A stretch of 64,000 nucleotides of DNA from Hyphomonadaceae bacterium (GTDB lineage Bacteria; Pseudomonadota; Alphaproteobacteria; Caulobacterales; Aquidulcibacteraceae), in the NCBI GenBank assembly GCA_016791425.1, contig JAEUMQ010000017.1:278045-342044 (forward strand), written 5' to 3'. The stretch's first letter is position 1, and the number at the start of each line of letters is the position of its first letter. Below the pieces are notes generated by a model. It saw only the letters and a list, made by a program, of their open reading frames with translations. It did not search any database and had not been told where the DNA came from. Position numbers and translations under genes: made by a program. Shown piece by piece: positions 50,076-58,075 of the stretch.

Positions 50076-52004
50076 TTAACCCTCTGACGCGTCGAGCAGC
50101 AGGAAGGCGCGCGTAGCGTCCGAGCTCATCGAGGCGCGGCCCTTGGCCAGCATCTCGGCGATCCGCGCGCCGTCGGAGCGAAGGAAGTCGGCCGCCTCCT
50201 GGCGCGCGTCGCGATCGACCTTGAGGTGCGCCTTGAGCCGTTCGACGGCCGGGCCGACGGCGTCCTTGACGGCCTTGCGGCGGGCTTGGCTGCCATTCTT
50301 GGAGCGGTGCCCGATGCGGTCGAGCGCGGCGAGGGTGAACACTTCCCCCAGGTGCACGCCGCACTTCTCGATGACCGCGACCGCGGCCAGCTGGCCCCCC
50401 TCGGAGCGGGGCTCGGTGACCTGCTCGCGCAGGCGCGCGACCGCATCCACCTGCGGCTGGCGCGCGGGCGCGGCCTGCTGGGCGTTCCGGTGCGGGGCGG
50501 AGCGCTGTTGCTGCTGCGCGGCGGCGGCCGGGGCGTTCGCCGCGTCGGGCTGATCTTCGTCGATCGAGGAGAGGAGCTCCCGCCACGTCCAGGCGCCGCC
50601 GGAGCCGGCGCCTTCGGGCTGCTGCGGCTGCTGACCGCCGCGCCTGGCGGCGGGCTGGACGCGGGGTGGTGCGGCCGGCGGCGGGGTCTTGGCGCGATCG
50701 GGCGGGGAGAGGTTGGGCTGACGGATGCGGTGCACGACCTGAGGCGCGGCCGGCGGCGGCGGCGCTGCAGGCGGGGCTTGCGGGGCGCCGGCGCCTTTGA
50801 TCTCGGCGGGGCCGCGGCTGAACATTTGCGATGGCGGGACGGGCGGCCGCTCGGGCGGCGCCGGCCGGCTCGGCGGACGCGGCGGCTGCTGTCGCGCCTG
50901 CGGTTGGGCCTGCGGTTGGCGTGGCTGCGGAGGCTGGCGCATCATCTGCGGCGGCGGCTCCTGCGGCTGATCCACCGCGCGGCGGGCTTGCAGAGCGGCG
51001 CCGCGGGCGTCCTCGGCGGCCTCCCGGAGGCGGTCGAGCGCGCGGGCCGCTTCCTGCTCGATCGATACCGCTTCGCCGCGGATGAGCTCGGCGGCGCGCT
51101 TGGCGTCCTCGACGGCGCGGCTGGTGCCTTGCTGGAGCGCGCCCGCAGTGGTGTTCGCCGCGAGCGTGGCCGCCTCCGCGGAGTGCCGCGCGGCCTCGGT
51201 GAGGCTGTTGGCGCGGGCGACCGCGTCGAGCGCAGTGGAGAGGGCGGTTTCCAGCCGCAGCGCGGAATCGGCGCTGGCGGCCGCGGCCCCGGTGAGCTGC
51301 TGGGTGCGGTCTGTGATGAGCGCGGCGGCGGCCCCGAAAGTGTGCATGCGATGGTCGAGCGCCTCGTCGGCGGCGCGCACCTCCGCTTCGGCCTGGCGCG
51401 CGGCCTCCGCGATCGCGCTGGTGTGTCGCGAGATCGACTGTCCGATGAGCGCGGCCTGGCCGTTGAGGTCCTCGGCGATGCGCAGAAGCTCGTTCCGCTC
51501 CTGCTCGAGGCCCGTGATCATGTGGTCGGCGCCGGCCTTGGCCTGCGCCGCAACATGGTGAACGGCGTGCGTCTGCTTGGTGATGGAGGCTTCCACGTCC
51601 CGCAGCCGCGCCGAGGTGTTCTCCAGCGCCCGGTCGAGCGCGGAGATCTCGCTGCGCACCGCCACCGCCAGGCGCCGTGCGGCGGCCTCCGCGTGCGGGG
51701 CGGGATTGAGGAGCGTGTAAGCGGCGTCGGCGAGCCGCTGGGCTTCAGCTCGCGCCCGCGCCCCTTCGCGCGCGGCGGCGCCTGCGAGCAGGATCATCAT
51801 CGCGGGCAGGAGACACGCGACGACGAGCAGGCCCCAGGAGATCGGATCGAGCGAGGCGAGGCGTTCGGCGCCGAGATATTGGTAAGCCGCGCCGGCGGCG
51901 AGGCCGAGCCAGGCGAGCGCAACCCCGAGCGACAGCCATCCGATCGCGCCGCCTGCACGGCGGGCCCGTTTGGCGTCATGCTCGTGCTGCGCGGCGTGGT
52001 CCAT
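50076..52004 (-). CDS. Membrane-anchored coiled-coil protein, paralogue 2
   Basis: A 642-residue protein with the same plan as its neighbour: short N-terminus, two transmembrane helices (about 20-42 and 55-75), coiled coil (about 85-340, rich in Ala/Glu), a 150-residue Pro/Gln/Ala linker (PPQMMRQPPQPRQPQAQPQ and similar) and a conserved C-terminal domain (GVHLGEVFTLAALDRIGHRSKNG ... DATRAFLLLDASEG). Alignable positions in the tail domain include DxI, SQARRKAV versus SAARRRAV, and TRAFLLLDA versus IRAYLLVDA. It is the upstream member of a tandem duplication. Function unknown. Confidence 0.7.
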   Translation of the reverse strand: MDHAAQHEHDAKRARRAGGAIGWLSLGVALAWLGLAAGAAYQYLGAERLASLDPISWGLLVVACLLPAMMILLAGAAAREGARARAEAQRLADAAYTLLNPAPHAEAAARRLAVAVRSEISALDRALENTSARLRDVEASITKQTHAVHHVAAQAKAGADHMITGLEQERNELLRIAEDLNGQAALIGQSISRHTSAIAEAARQAEAEVRAADEALDHRMHTFGAAAALITDRTQQLTGAAAASADSALRLETALSTALDAVARANSLTEAARHSAEAATLAANTTAGALQQGTSRAVEDAKRAAELIRGEAVSIEQEAARALDRLREAAEDARGAALQARRAVDQPQEPPPQMMRQPPQPRQPQAQPQARQQPPRPPSRPAPPERPPVPPSQMFSRGPAEIKGAGAPQAPPAAPPPPAAPQVVHRIRQPNLSPPDRAKTPPPAAPPRVQPAARRGGQQPQQPEGAGSGGAWTWRELLSSIDEDQPDAANAPAAAAQQQQRSAPHRNAQQAAPARQPQVDAVARLREQVTEPRSEGGQLAAVAVIEKCGVHLGEVFTLAALDRIGHRSKNGSQARRKAVKDAVGPAVERLKAHLKVDRDARQEAADFLRSDGARIAEMLAKGRASMSSDATRAFLLLDASEG

Positions 52005-52155
52005 CCTTCCCTCGGTTCCTTATGCCCACGCCCCACGCCGCATAGGCGAATTCCGCCTTCGCGGATAAACAAGACGATTCAAGGGCGGCGCCACGCTCGG
52101 ACGCAAGGGTCCGACGAGCGTTCGGCTCATGCCAGCTTCTGCCCCAAAACCGGGT

Positions 52156-52299
52156 TCAACGCTCCGCGGCGCTCGCGCCTGACTTGCAAGCGGCGGCCCC
52201 ACAGACGTCATCGCGCTGCGCCGGTTCGAGCGTGACCCCGATCCAGGCGAAGGCCCACGCCAGCGCAGCGTCACGCAAAAGCACAAGGAGCGCGATCAT
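52156..52299 (-). CDS. Possible small membrane or exported peptide, 47 residues
   Basis: ATG at 52299, TGA at 52158-52156. The peptide begins MIALLVLLRDAALAWAFAWIG, a hydrophobic helix, then a polar tail with two cysteines (DVCGAAACKSG). Third positions are GC-rich. The ribosome site is weak (GGATGG). It lies in the 454-base gap between the coiled-coil gene and the MerC-like gene, which otherwise holds only the promoter described next. It could equally be chance. Confidence 0.3.
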   Translation of the reverse strand: MIALLVLLRDAALAWAFAWIGVTLEPAQRDDVCGAAACKSGASAAER

Positions 52300-52422
52300 G
52301 ATCGATCCATCCGGGATGCGTAGAGGGGTTTTTGCGCCAGAACGGGGCAGGAGGCAACAAAGCGTGCTTCCGAAAGTGACCGAAACCGCCATGCGTGACG
52401 ACGTTTTCATCGACCTCGGCGC

Positions 52423-52473
52423 TTGACCGCCGCGCGGGGGCTGTGTACGACCCCAGTAATGTTACAACATAAC
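52423..52473 (+). promoter_or_regulatory. Leaderless promoter with Zur-like operator over the start codon
   Basis: TTGACC (52423-52428), exactly 17 bases, TACGAC (52446-52451), then seven bases to the ATG at 52459. An 18-bp near-perfect palindrome GTAATGTTACAACATAAC (52456-52473; 7 of 8 arm positions pair) covers the start site. It closely matches the alphaproteobacterial Zur box as I remember it (GTnATGTTATAACATnAC). Repressor binding here would block initiation. Confidence 0.6.
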
Positions 52474-52845
52474 GTTCCGCATGGGGAGGTTGAGGCCCAC
52501 GAGCCGGCGCGCGACAGCGCGCGCGGCGCGCACCTCGCGCACGCGGCGGTGGTTGGCGGGCACCTGTTTTGCTGCGGCGCGCCGATCGCTTTGACGCTGC
52601 TGGCCACCGGCGCGGGCGCTTCGTTCGGGATTTCGGCGGCCGCCAGCTGGTTCGGCGGCGTGCATGTCCTGCTCCACGCGCACGAGCTCTGGATCCTGGC
52701 CGCCTCGGCCTTTCTGGTGTTCCTCGGCGGCGCGCTGGAATTGCGCGCGCGGCGCGGTTGGCGCTTCTCGCCGCTCTTCCTCGTCTCGGTGACCTGCTTC
52801 CTGATCAACGCGACTCTGATCGCCATCCACTGGACGAACGGCTGA
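52459..52845 (+). CDS. MerC-domain membrane protein, probably zinc-regulated
   Basis: A 128-residue protein with four predicted membrane helices after a His-rich N-terminus (MLQHNVPHGEVEAHEPAR). The MerC features are a cysteine pair in the first helix (GGHLFCCGAPIALTLLATG) and a final helix FLVSVTCFLINATLIAIH. MerC was named for mercury transport, but no other mer gene is present and a Zur-like operator sits on its start. A role in zinc supply is more likely. The ATG at 52459 lacks a ribosome site, in keeping with a leaderless mRNA. It converges with the RND pump gene. Confidence 0.75.
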   Translation: MLQHNVPHGEVEAHEPARDSARGAHLAHAAVVGGHLFCCGAPIALTLLATGAGASFGISAAASWFGGVHVLLHAHELWILAASAFLVFLGGALELRARRGWRFSPLFLVSVTCFLINATLIAIHWTNG

Positions 52846-52849
52846 ACCC

Positions 52850-55800
52850 TCACTCCGCCGGGTAGCGGGAGGCCTCGTCGCCGCGCGTCGTGAGCCGCGA
52901 GAAGAACGGCGTTACGAACCGCTCGAGCCGGTCCACCAGCACAAACATCGCCGGCACGAAGACGAGGCTGAGCAGCGTCGAGAGCAGGAGGCCGCCGATC
53001 ACCGCCACGCCCATGCCCTGCCTGAGCGTGCCGTCGATGCCCCAGCCCGCCGCGGCCGGAACCATGCCGCCCGACATCGCCAGCGTCGTCATCACGATCG
53101 GCCGCGACCGCTTCACGCCCGCATCGATGAGCGCCTTGTTGCGCGACACGCCCGCGTGCATCTGCTCCACGGCGAAATCGACGAGCAGGATCGAGTTCTT
53201 GGTGACGAGGCCCATCAGCATGAGGAGCCCAATGAGCGCGAAGAGCGACAGCGGCTGGTTGGCGATCATGAGGCCCGCGAACGCCCCGCCGATCGAGAGC
53301 GGCAGCGCCGTCATGATCGTGATCGGCTGGAAGAAGTCGCGGAAGAGCAGCACCAGCACGCCGTAGATCAGGATCACGCCCCACAGCATCGCCGAGCCGA
53401 AGGTGGCGAACATCTCCTGCACTTCCTCGGTGGAGCCGCTGTTGGCGAGGCGCACGCTCGCCGGCAACAATCCGCCCTGGTCGCGCGGCTTGGCTTCCGG
53501 CAGCGAGGTCACTGCGCGCTGCGCGGTGCCGAGCTCGCCCTTCACCACGTTGGCGGTGATGGTTACCGAGCGCTCGCGGTCGAGCCGCTCGATGGAAGCC
53601 TGCCCGAGCGCGAAATCGACGTCCGCCACCGCGTCGAGACGCACCGGCGCGCCGAGCGTGGAGCGCACCGGCAGCATGCGGATGGTGTCGAGATCGGCGC
53701 GCTGGTCGGGCCGGATCGTGACGCGGATCGGGATCTGTCGGTCGGCGAGATCGAAGCGCGCGAGGTTCTGCTCGACATCGCCGCTCGTGGCGATGCGCAC
53801 CGCCGAGGCGAGCGTTGCGGAGGTGACGCCGAGCCGCGCCATGTCCTCCGGACGCGGACGGATCCGCAGCTCCGGCCGCTGCAGCGCGGCGGAGGATTTC
53901 ACGTCCGCGAGCGAGTCCATCTGGCGCATCCGCGCGACGAGCCGGTCGCCGGCCGCGTTCACGGCCGCGGGGTCCTGCCCGACGAACTGCACGGTCACGT
54001 CGGCGCCCGCGCCGCCGCCCTGGAACTGGACGAATGAGGTGCGGTAGTCGGCGAAGCGCGTCACGGTCGGCCGCATCACCTGCTGCATCTCGTAGGAGGA
54101 GCGCTCGCGCTCGGTGCGCGGGACCATGCGCACGAAGATCGACCCTTGCGAGGCCGCGCCGTCAGGCCCGTCCACCGAGGTGTAGGTGCTTTGCACTTCC
54201 GGGAACTGGCGAAGCTCGCGCGCCATGCCTTGCACGGTGCGGTCCGCATCGAGGATGGGCGTGCCCGGCGGCGGCTCCACGCGCACCAGCACGAGATTGT
54301 TGTCGAACCGCGGAATGACGGTGAACGGCACCTGCGTGGCCATCACGATGGAGAGCACGAAGACGCCGATCCCGGCGCCGACTGTCGCCCAGGGGTGTCC
54401 GATCGCCCATTTGAGGATGCCCTCATAGGACGCCGCCAGCGATCCGCGCCGCTCGGCCTGGTGTTTGTCTTTTAGGAAATAGGCGGCCATCATCGGCGTG
54501 ATGAGCCGCGCGACGACGAGCGAGAAGAACGCCGCGATCGCGACGGTGAGGCCGAACTCCCGGAACCAGACGCCCATCTCGCCGGTCATGAACGCCACCG
54601 GGGTGAACACGGCGATGATCGTGGCCGAGGTCGCCACCACCGCCAGCCCGATCTCGTCGGCGGCTTCCAGCGCAGCCTCGTAGGGGCTTTTCCCCATCCG
54701 CATATGCCGCACGATGTTCTCGATCTCGACGATGGCGTCGTCCACCAGCACGCCGGAGACGAGCGCGAGCGCGATGAGCGTCATCATGTTGAGCGTGAAG
54801 CCGAGCGCCTCGATCACCGCGAACGTCGGCAGGATCGAGAGCGGGATTGCCGCCGCCGCGATCAGCGTTGCGCGCCAGTCGCGCAGGATGAGGAAGACGA
54901 CGAGGCAGGCGAGCAGGGCGCCTTCCAGCAGCGCCGTGGTTGAGGATTCGTGCATCCCCATGGTGAAATGCACGGACGTGCCGGTCATCTGGAAGTGCGT
55001 CCCCGGATAGCGCTTCTCGATGTCCTTGAGCTTCTTCTCGACGGCTTCGAACACGCGCACTTCGCTCGAGCCCTTCGAGCGCTGCACCATGAAGCCCACG
55101 ACCGGCTGGCCGTTATAGCGCGCGACCGAGGCCATGTCGGCGGCGCCGTCGCTGACCGTGCCAAGATCGACGAGGCGCGCGACGCGCCCGTCGGCGGCGG
55201 TGATCCGCGTTTGTGAGAGCGCTTCGACGCTCGTGGCGCCGCCGAGCGTGCGGATGGATTGCGCTTGTCCTCCGACCTGCGCCTGGCCGCCGGGAAGGTC
55301 GGCGTTCTCGGCGCGCAATTGTGCGCTCACCTGGTCGGCGGAAATGCCGAACGCCTGCAGCCGCGCCGGATCGAGGTCGATGCGAACCTCCCGGTTCACC
55401 CCCCCCATGCGCGGAATCTGCGACACGCCCGGCACCGCGAGCAGTTCGCGCTGCAGATCGTTGTCGATGAACCAGGAAAGCTCCTGCGGCGTCGCGCCCG
55501 GGCGCTGCACGACATAGTACGCGACCGGCTCGGCCGCAGCATCGACGCGCGTGATCACCGGATCGGTGATGTCGGCGGGCAGGTTGACGCGGATGCGGTT
55601 GATCGCGTCGCGCGCGTCATCGACCGCACGCGAGAGGTCGGCGTTCGATTCAAGCTCGACGAAGGTGTCCGAGACGCCCGGCGACACGGTCGTGGTGACG
55701 CGCTTCACGCCTTGCACGGCCGTGAGCGCGGCCTCCACGCGCTGCGAGATCTGCGTCTCCATGTCCGAGGGCGCGGCCCCCGGCTGCGCGACCGTGACAT

Positions 55801-55942
55801 TGAAGGCGCCGAACTCCACGTTCGGGATCTGGTTGATCGGCAGCCGGAAATACGCCGTCAGCCCGGCGAACATGAGCGCGAGGATGAGGACGATCGGCGG
55901 GATCGGGTTGCGGATCGCGCCGGCGGAGATGTTGAGGGCCAT
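52850..55942 (-). CDS. RND efflux pump, inner-membrane transporter
   Basis: A 1030-residue RND permease with twelve transmembrane helices and two large periplasmic loops. N-terminal PIPPIVLILALMFAGLTAYFRLPI, the proton-relay block GVLVDDAIVEIENIVRHM in helix 4 and GLVTKNSILLVDFA in helix 10 are present. It belongs to the hydrophobe/amphiphile group rather than metal pumps (the metal-pump DFG/E pattern is missing). With the adaptor, the TetR repressor and the NodT protein it completes a tripartite drug or solvent exporter. It is the last gene of a three-gene minus-strand operon. Confidence 0.95.
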   Translation of the reverse strand: MALNISAGAIRNPIPPIVLILALMFAGLTAYFRLPINQIPNVEFGAFNVTVAQPGAAPSDMETQISQRVEAALTAVQGVKRVTTTVSPGVSDTFVELESNADLSRAVDDARDAINRIRVNLPADITDPVITRVDAAAEPVAYYVVQRPGATPQELSWFIDNDLQRELLAVPGVSQIPRMGGVNREVRIDLDPARLQAFGISADQVSAQLRAENADLPGGQAQVGGQAQSIRTLGGATSVEALSQTRITAADGRVARLVDLGTVSDGAADMASVARYNGQPVVGFMVQRSKGSSEVRVFEAVEKKLKDIEKRYPGTHFQMTGTSVHFTMGMHESSTTALLEGALLACLVVFLILRDWRATLIAAAAIPLSILPTFAVIEALGFTLNMMTLIALALVSGVLVDDAIVEIENIVRHMRMGKSPYEAALEAADEIGLAVVATSATIIAVFTPVAFMTGEMGVWFREFGLTVAIAAFFSLVVARLITPMMAAYFLKDKHQAERRGSLAASYEGILKWAIGHPWATVGAGIGVFVLSIVMATQVPFTVIPRFDNNLVLVRVEPPPGTPILDADRTVQGMARELRQFPEVQSTYTSVDGPDGAASQGSIFVRMVPRTERERSSYEMQQVMRPTVTRFADYRTSFVQFQGGGAGADVTVQFVGQDPAAVNAAGDRLVARMRQMDSLADVKSSAALQRPELRIRPRPEDMARLGVTSATLASAVRIATSGDVEQNLARFDLADRQIPIRVTIRPDQRADLDTIRMLPVRSTLGAPVRLDAVADVDFALGQASIERLDRERSVTITANVVKGELGTAQRAVTSLPEAKPRDQGGLLPASVRLANSGSTEEVQEMFATFGSAMLWGVILIYGVLVLLFRDFFQPITIMTALPLSIGGAFAGLMIANQPLSLFALIGLLMLMGLVTKNSILLVDFAVEQMHAGVSRNKALIDAGVKRSRPIVMTTLAMSGGMVPAAAGWGIDGTLRQGMGVAVIGGLLLSTLLSLVFVPAMFVLVDRLERFVTPFFSRLTTRGDEASRYPAE

Positions 55943-55946
55943 CGGC

Positions 55947-57143
55947 CTATTCCTTGCGGCCGCGCAATTGCGCCTGCTGCGTTGTCTGCGCGCCTGGCTC
56001 CACCGGGCGCACTTTGTCCCCGTGCTGCAGGAAGGCCGCCCCCGCGCCGGCCACGCGCTGGCCGGCGGTGAGGCCGCCCGTCACTTCCACCAGGCCGCCT
56101 TCGCGCAGGCCGACCGTGATCGGCGTGCGTTGCGCGCGGTCTTCCGCATCGATGACGAACACATAGGCCGCCCCGTCGCGGAACAGCACGGCCGATTGCG
56201 GGATCGCGATCGCCTGGCGCGGCGCGAGCGCGGCTTCCCCGCGCAGATACATGCCCGCGCGGGCGCGCGTGTCGCGCGGCAAGGTGAAGAGCGCTTCGCC
56301 CGTGCGGGTGCGCGTATCGATCGAGGCGGCCGTGCGCCGCAGACGGCCCACGACATTGGTGCCATCGACGAGCTTGAAGGTCGCGGTCTGCCCGTCGCTG
56401 AGCGCGAGGATGTCCGCCTCCGAGACTTGCGCCGCCACTTCGAGCTCATTGTTCCCCGCGATGCGGAAAAGCGTCTGTCCATCGACCGGCGCGCCGAGCA
56501 TGGCTTGCCGATCGATGACGAGGCCCGCGACCGGCGCGCGCACATAGCCGCCCTGCAGGCGCGCGTTCACTTCCGCAAGCTGCGCGCGCGCGGCGGCGAG
56601 CTGCGCGTCGGCGGCGTCGGCGGCGGCCTTGCGCTGCGCGATGGCTTCGGTGGAGAGCGCGCCGGAATCACGGATCGACTCGGCCCGTTCGTATTCCCCG
56701 CGTGCGCGCACGGCCGCGGAATTGGCCTGCGCGACCGCGGCCTGCGCCGAACGGGTCTGGGCGTTGGACACGGCCGTGTCGAGCCGCGCCAGCGGCTGGC
56801 CGGCGCGCACGGTGTCGCCTTCGTCGGCGAGGATCTCCAGGATGCGCACGCCCGAGGTCGGGGCCACGACATGGATGTCGCGCACCGGCCGCGCCTCGCC
56901 CGAGAGCGAGACCTTCGGCGTGAACGTGCGCTCGGCGACGCGCGCGATCGTGACCGCCTGCATCTGGTCGATCGGCGCGCGCTCGGTCGGGGCATGCCCT
57001 AAATGGGTCAGCGCATAGATGGCGCCCGCCGCCGCGACGACGCCGCCGACGATGTAGAGCGTCAGCCGCTTGCGGGGCGGCTTTTCGGTCCCGTCCGCCT
57101 CGACTTCGGAGGCTTCGGTGGGCGGTGGCACGGGCGCGTTCAT
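55947..57143 (-). CDS. RND efflux periplasmic adaptor
   Basis: A 398-residue membrane-fusion protein. One N-terminal helix (about 27-47), then biotinyl-lipoyl halves (ILEILADEGDTVRAGQPLARLDT and GGYVRAPVAGLVIDRQAMLGAPV) flanking a coiled-coil hairpin rich in Ala/Gln/Arg, a beta barrel (ADILALSDGQTATFKL) and an end with RTPITVGLREGGLVEVTGGL. It links pump and outer-membrane channel. The ATG overlaps the tetR stop by four bases; the pump gene begins four bases downstream of its stop. Confidence 0.93.
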   Translation of the reverse strand: MNAPVPPPTEASEVEADGTEKPPRKRLTLYIVGGVVAAAGAIYALTHLGHAPTERAPIDQMQAVTIARVAERTFTPKVSLSGEARPVRDIHVVAPTSGVRILEILADEGDTVRAGQPLARLDTAVSNAQTRSAQAAVAQANSAAVRARGEYERAESIRDSGALSTEAIAQRKAAADAADAQLAAARAQLAEVNARLQGGYVRAPVAGLVIDRQAMLGAPVDGQTLFRIAGNNELEVAAQVSEADILALSDGQTATFKLVDGTNVVGRLRRTAASIDTRTRTGEALFTLPRDTRARAGMYLRGEAALAPRQAIAIPQSAVLFRDGAAYVFVIDAEDRAQRTPITVGLREGGLVEVTGGLTAGQRVAGAGAAFLQHGDKVRPVEPGAQTTQQAQLRGRKE

Positions 57144-57793
57144 GGGTCCCTCATAGCGGCGCGGACCGGCGTCGCGCGTGGATAGGTTGGCGCGCGCGCG
57201 GCTGGTGCAAGGTATCGGTGCGCCAAAGTGCGAAATTGGCTGAGGAGCGTTGCCGAAGGGGCGCCCTGCAGGGAGGCGCGCATGCCGATGCCGTCGAGCG
57301 CGGCCATCAGCATCTGCGCCGCCTCCAGCGCGTCGAGATCAGCATCGATCTCGCCTTCCCGCTGGGCCTCGGCGATGGCGAGCGCGAAGCTCTCGACGCT
57401 GGCGGCGTCGATCTCGGCGAGGCGCTGGGCAAGGAGCGGATCGCGCGTCGCCTCGCCCATGATGTCGCAAAAGAGTGCGCCCTCGGTTTCGGAGCTGATC
57501 TTGTCGAGATGTTGCGCCACCACGAGCGCCAGCGCCTCCACGAACCCACCCTGGCGGCGGGCGATCTTGAACGCCTCCTCCGCCTCGCGGTGCTTCTCTT
57601 CGGCGATGGCCGCGATGATGTCGGCCTTGGAGTCGAAATAGCGGTAGAGCGCCCCGGGGCTGATCCGCGCCTCCGCGCAAATCTCCTGCATCGTCGCTTG
57701 ATGGAAACCGCGTCGGCGAAAGCAGATTTCGGCCGCGTCGAGAATCTCTCGTCGCCGGCGCTGGGCGAGCTCGGGATTGGGCGGACGCGACAT
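57140..57793 (-). CDS. TetR/AcrR family repressor of the efflux operon
   Basis: A 217-residue regulator. The N-terminal helix-turn-helix RRREILDAAEICFRRRGFHQATMQEICAEARISPGALYRYFDSKADI is a clear TetR pattern; the ligand domain follows. The start MSRPPNPEL is chosen by family; six more codons are open. It is the first gene of the operon with adaptor and pump, and divergent from the NodT gene, with palindromes between. It should repress both sides until an efflux substrate binds. Confidence 0.93.
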   Translation of the reverse strand: MSRPPNPELAQRRRREILDAAEICFRRRGFHQATMQEICAEARISPGALYRYFDSKADIIAAIAEEKHREAEEAFKIARRQGGFVEALALVVAQHLDKISSETEGALFCDIMGEATRDPLLAQRLAEIDAASVESFALAIAEAQREGEIDADLDALEAAQMLMAALDGIGMRASLQGAPSATLLSQFRTLAHRYLAPAARAPTYPRATPVRAAMRDP

Positions 57794-57819
57794 TCCGGCT
57801 CCGGATCGCATGTGTAAGC

Positions 57820-57873
57820 CGGGTTCCCTCTTGAACCCGATCTTGTGCGGCGCATATAAAGCGAACGTTCGCT
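57820..57873. promoter_or_regulatory. Candidate TetR operators in the divergent efflux promoter region
   Basis: AGCGAACGTTCGCT (57860-57873) is a perfect 14-bp palindrome lying between TATATG (minus-strand -10 candidate, 57858-57853) and TAAAAT (plus-strand -10 candidate, 57876-57881). A second dyad CGGGTTC-CCTCTT-GAACCCG (57820-57839) lies closer to tetR. Placement suits autorepression and control of both transcripts. Confidence 0.55.
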
Positions 57874-58075
57874 CCTAAAATGTGAAGAGCCGAACGGGAA
57901 GTCAAGGCGGCGCGCACAGGCCCTGGAGGCGGTGTCCGGGAAGGCCATGTTTCCGGGCGAAGTTTCCCGGGAGACTTAGGGCGGGCTGGCGTCTGGGCTG
58001 TGGATGGTTAACGCCCTAGAAGTGGGGCGCCTGGAATTTGCCTCGGCTGGGGAGCCGGGACGAGGAGAGGTTCGA

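Noticed and set aside
52459..52845. MerC-like gene as part of a mercury-resistance operon
   Set aside because: No merR, merT, merP or merA is present, and the operator resembles a Zur box rather than a MerR site.
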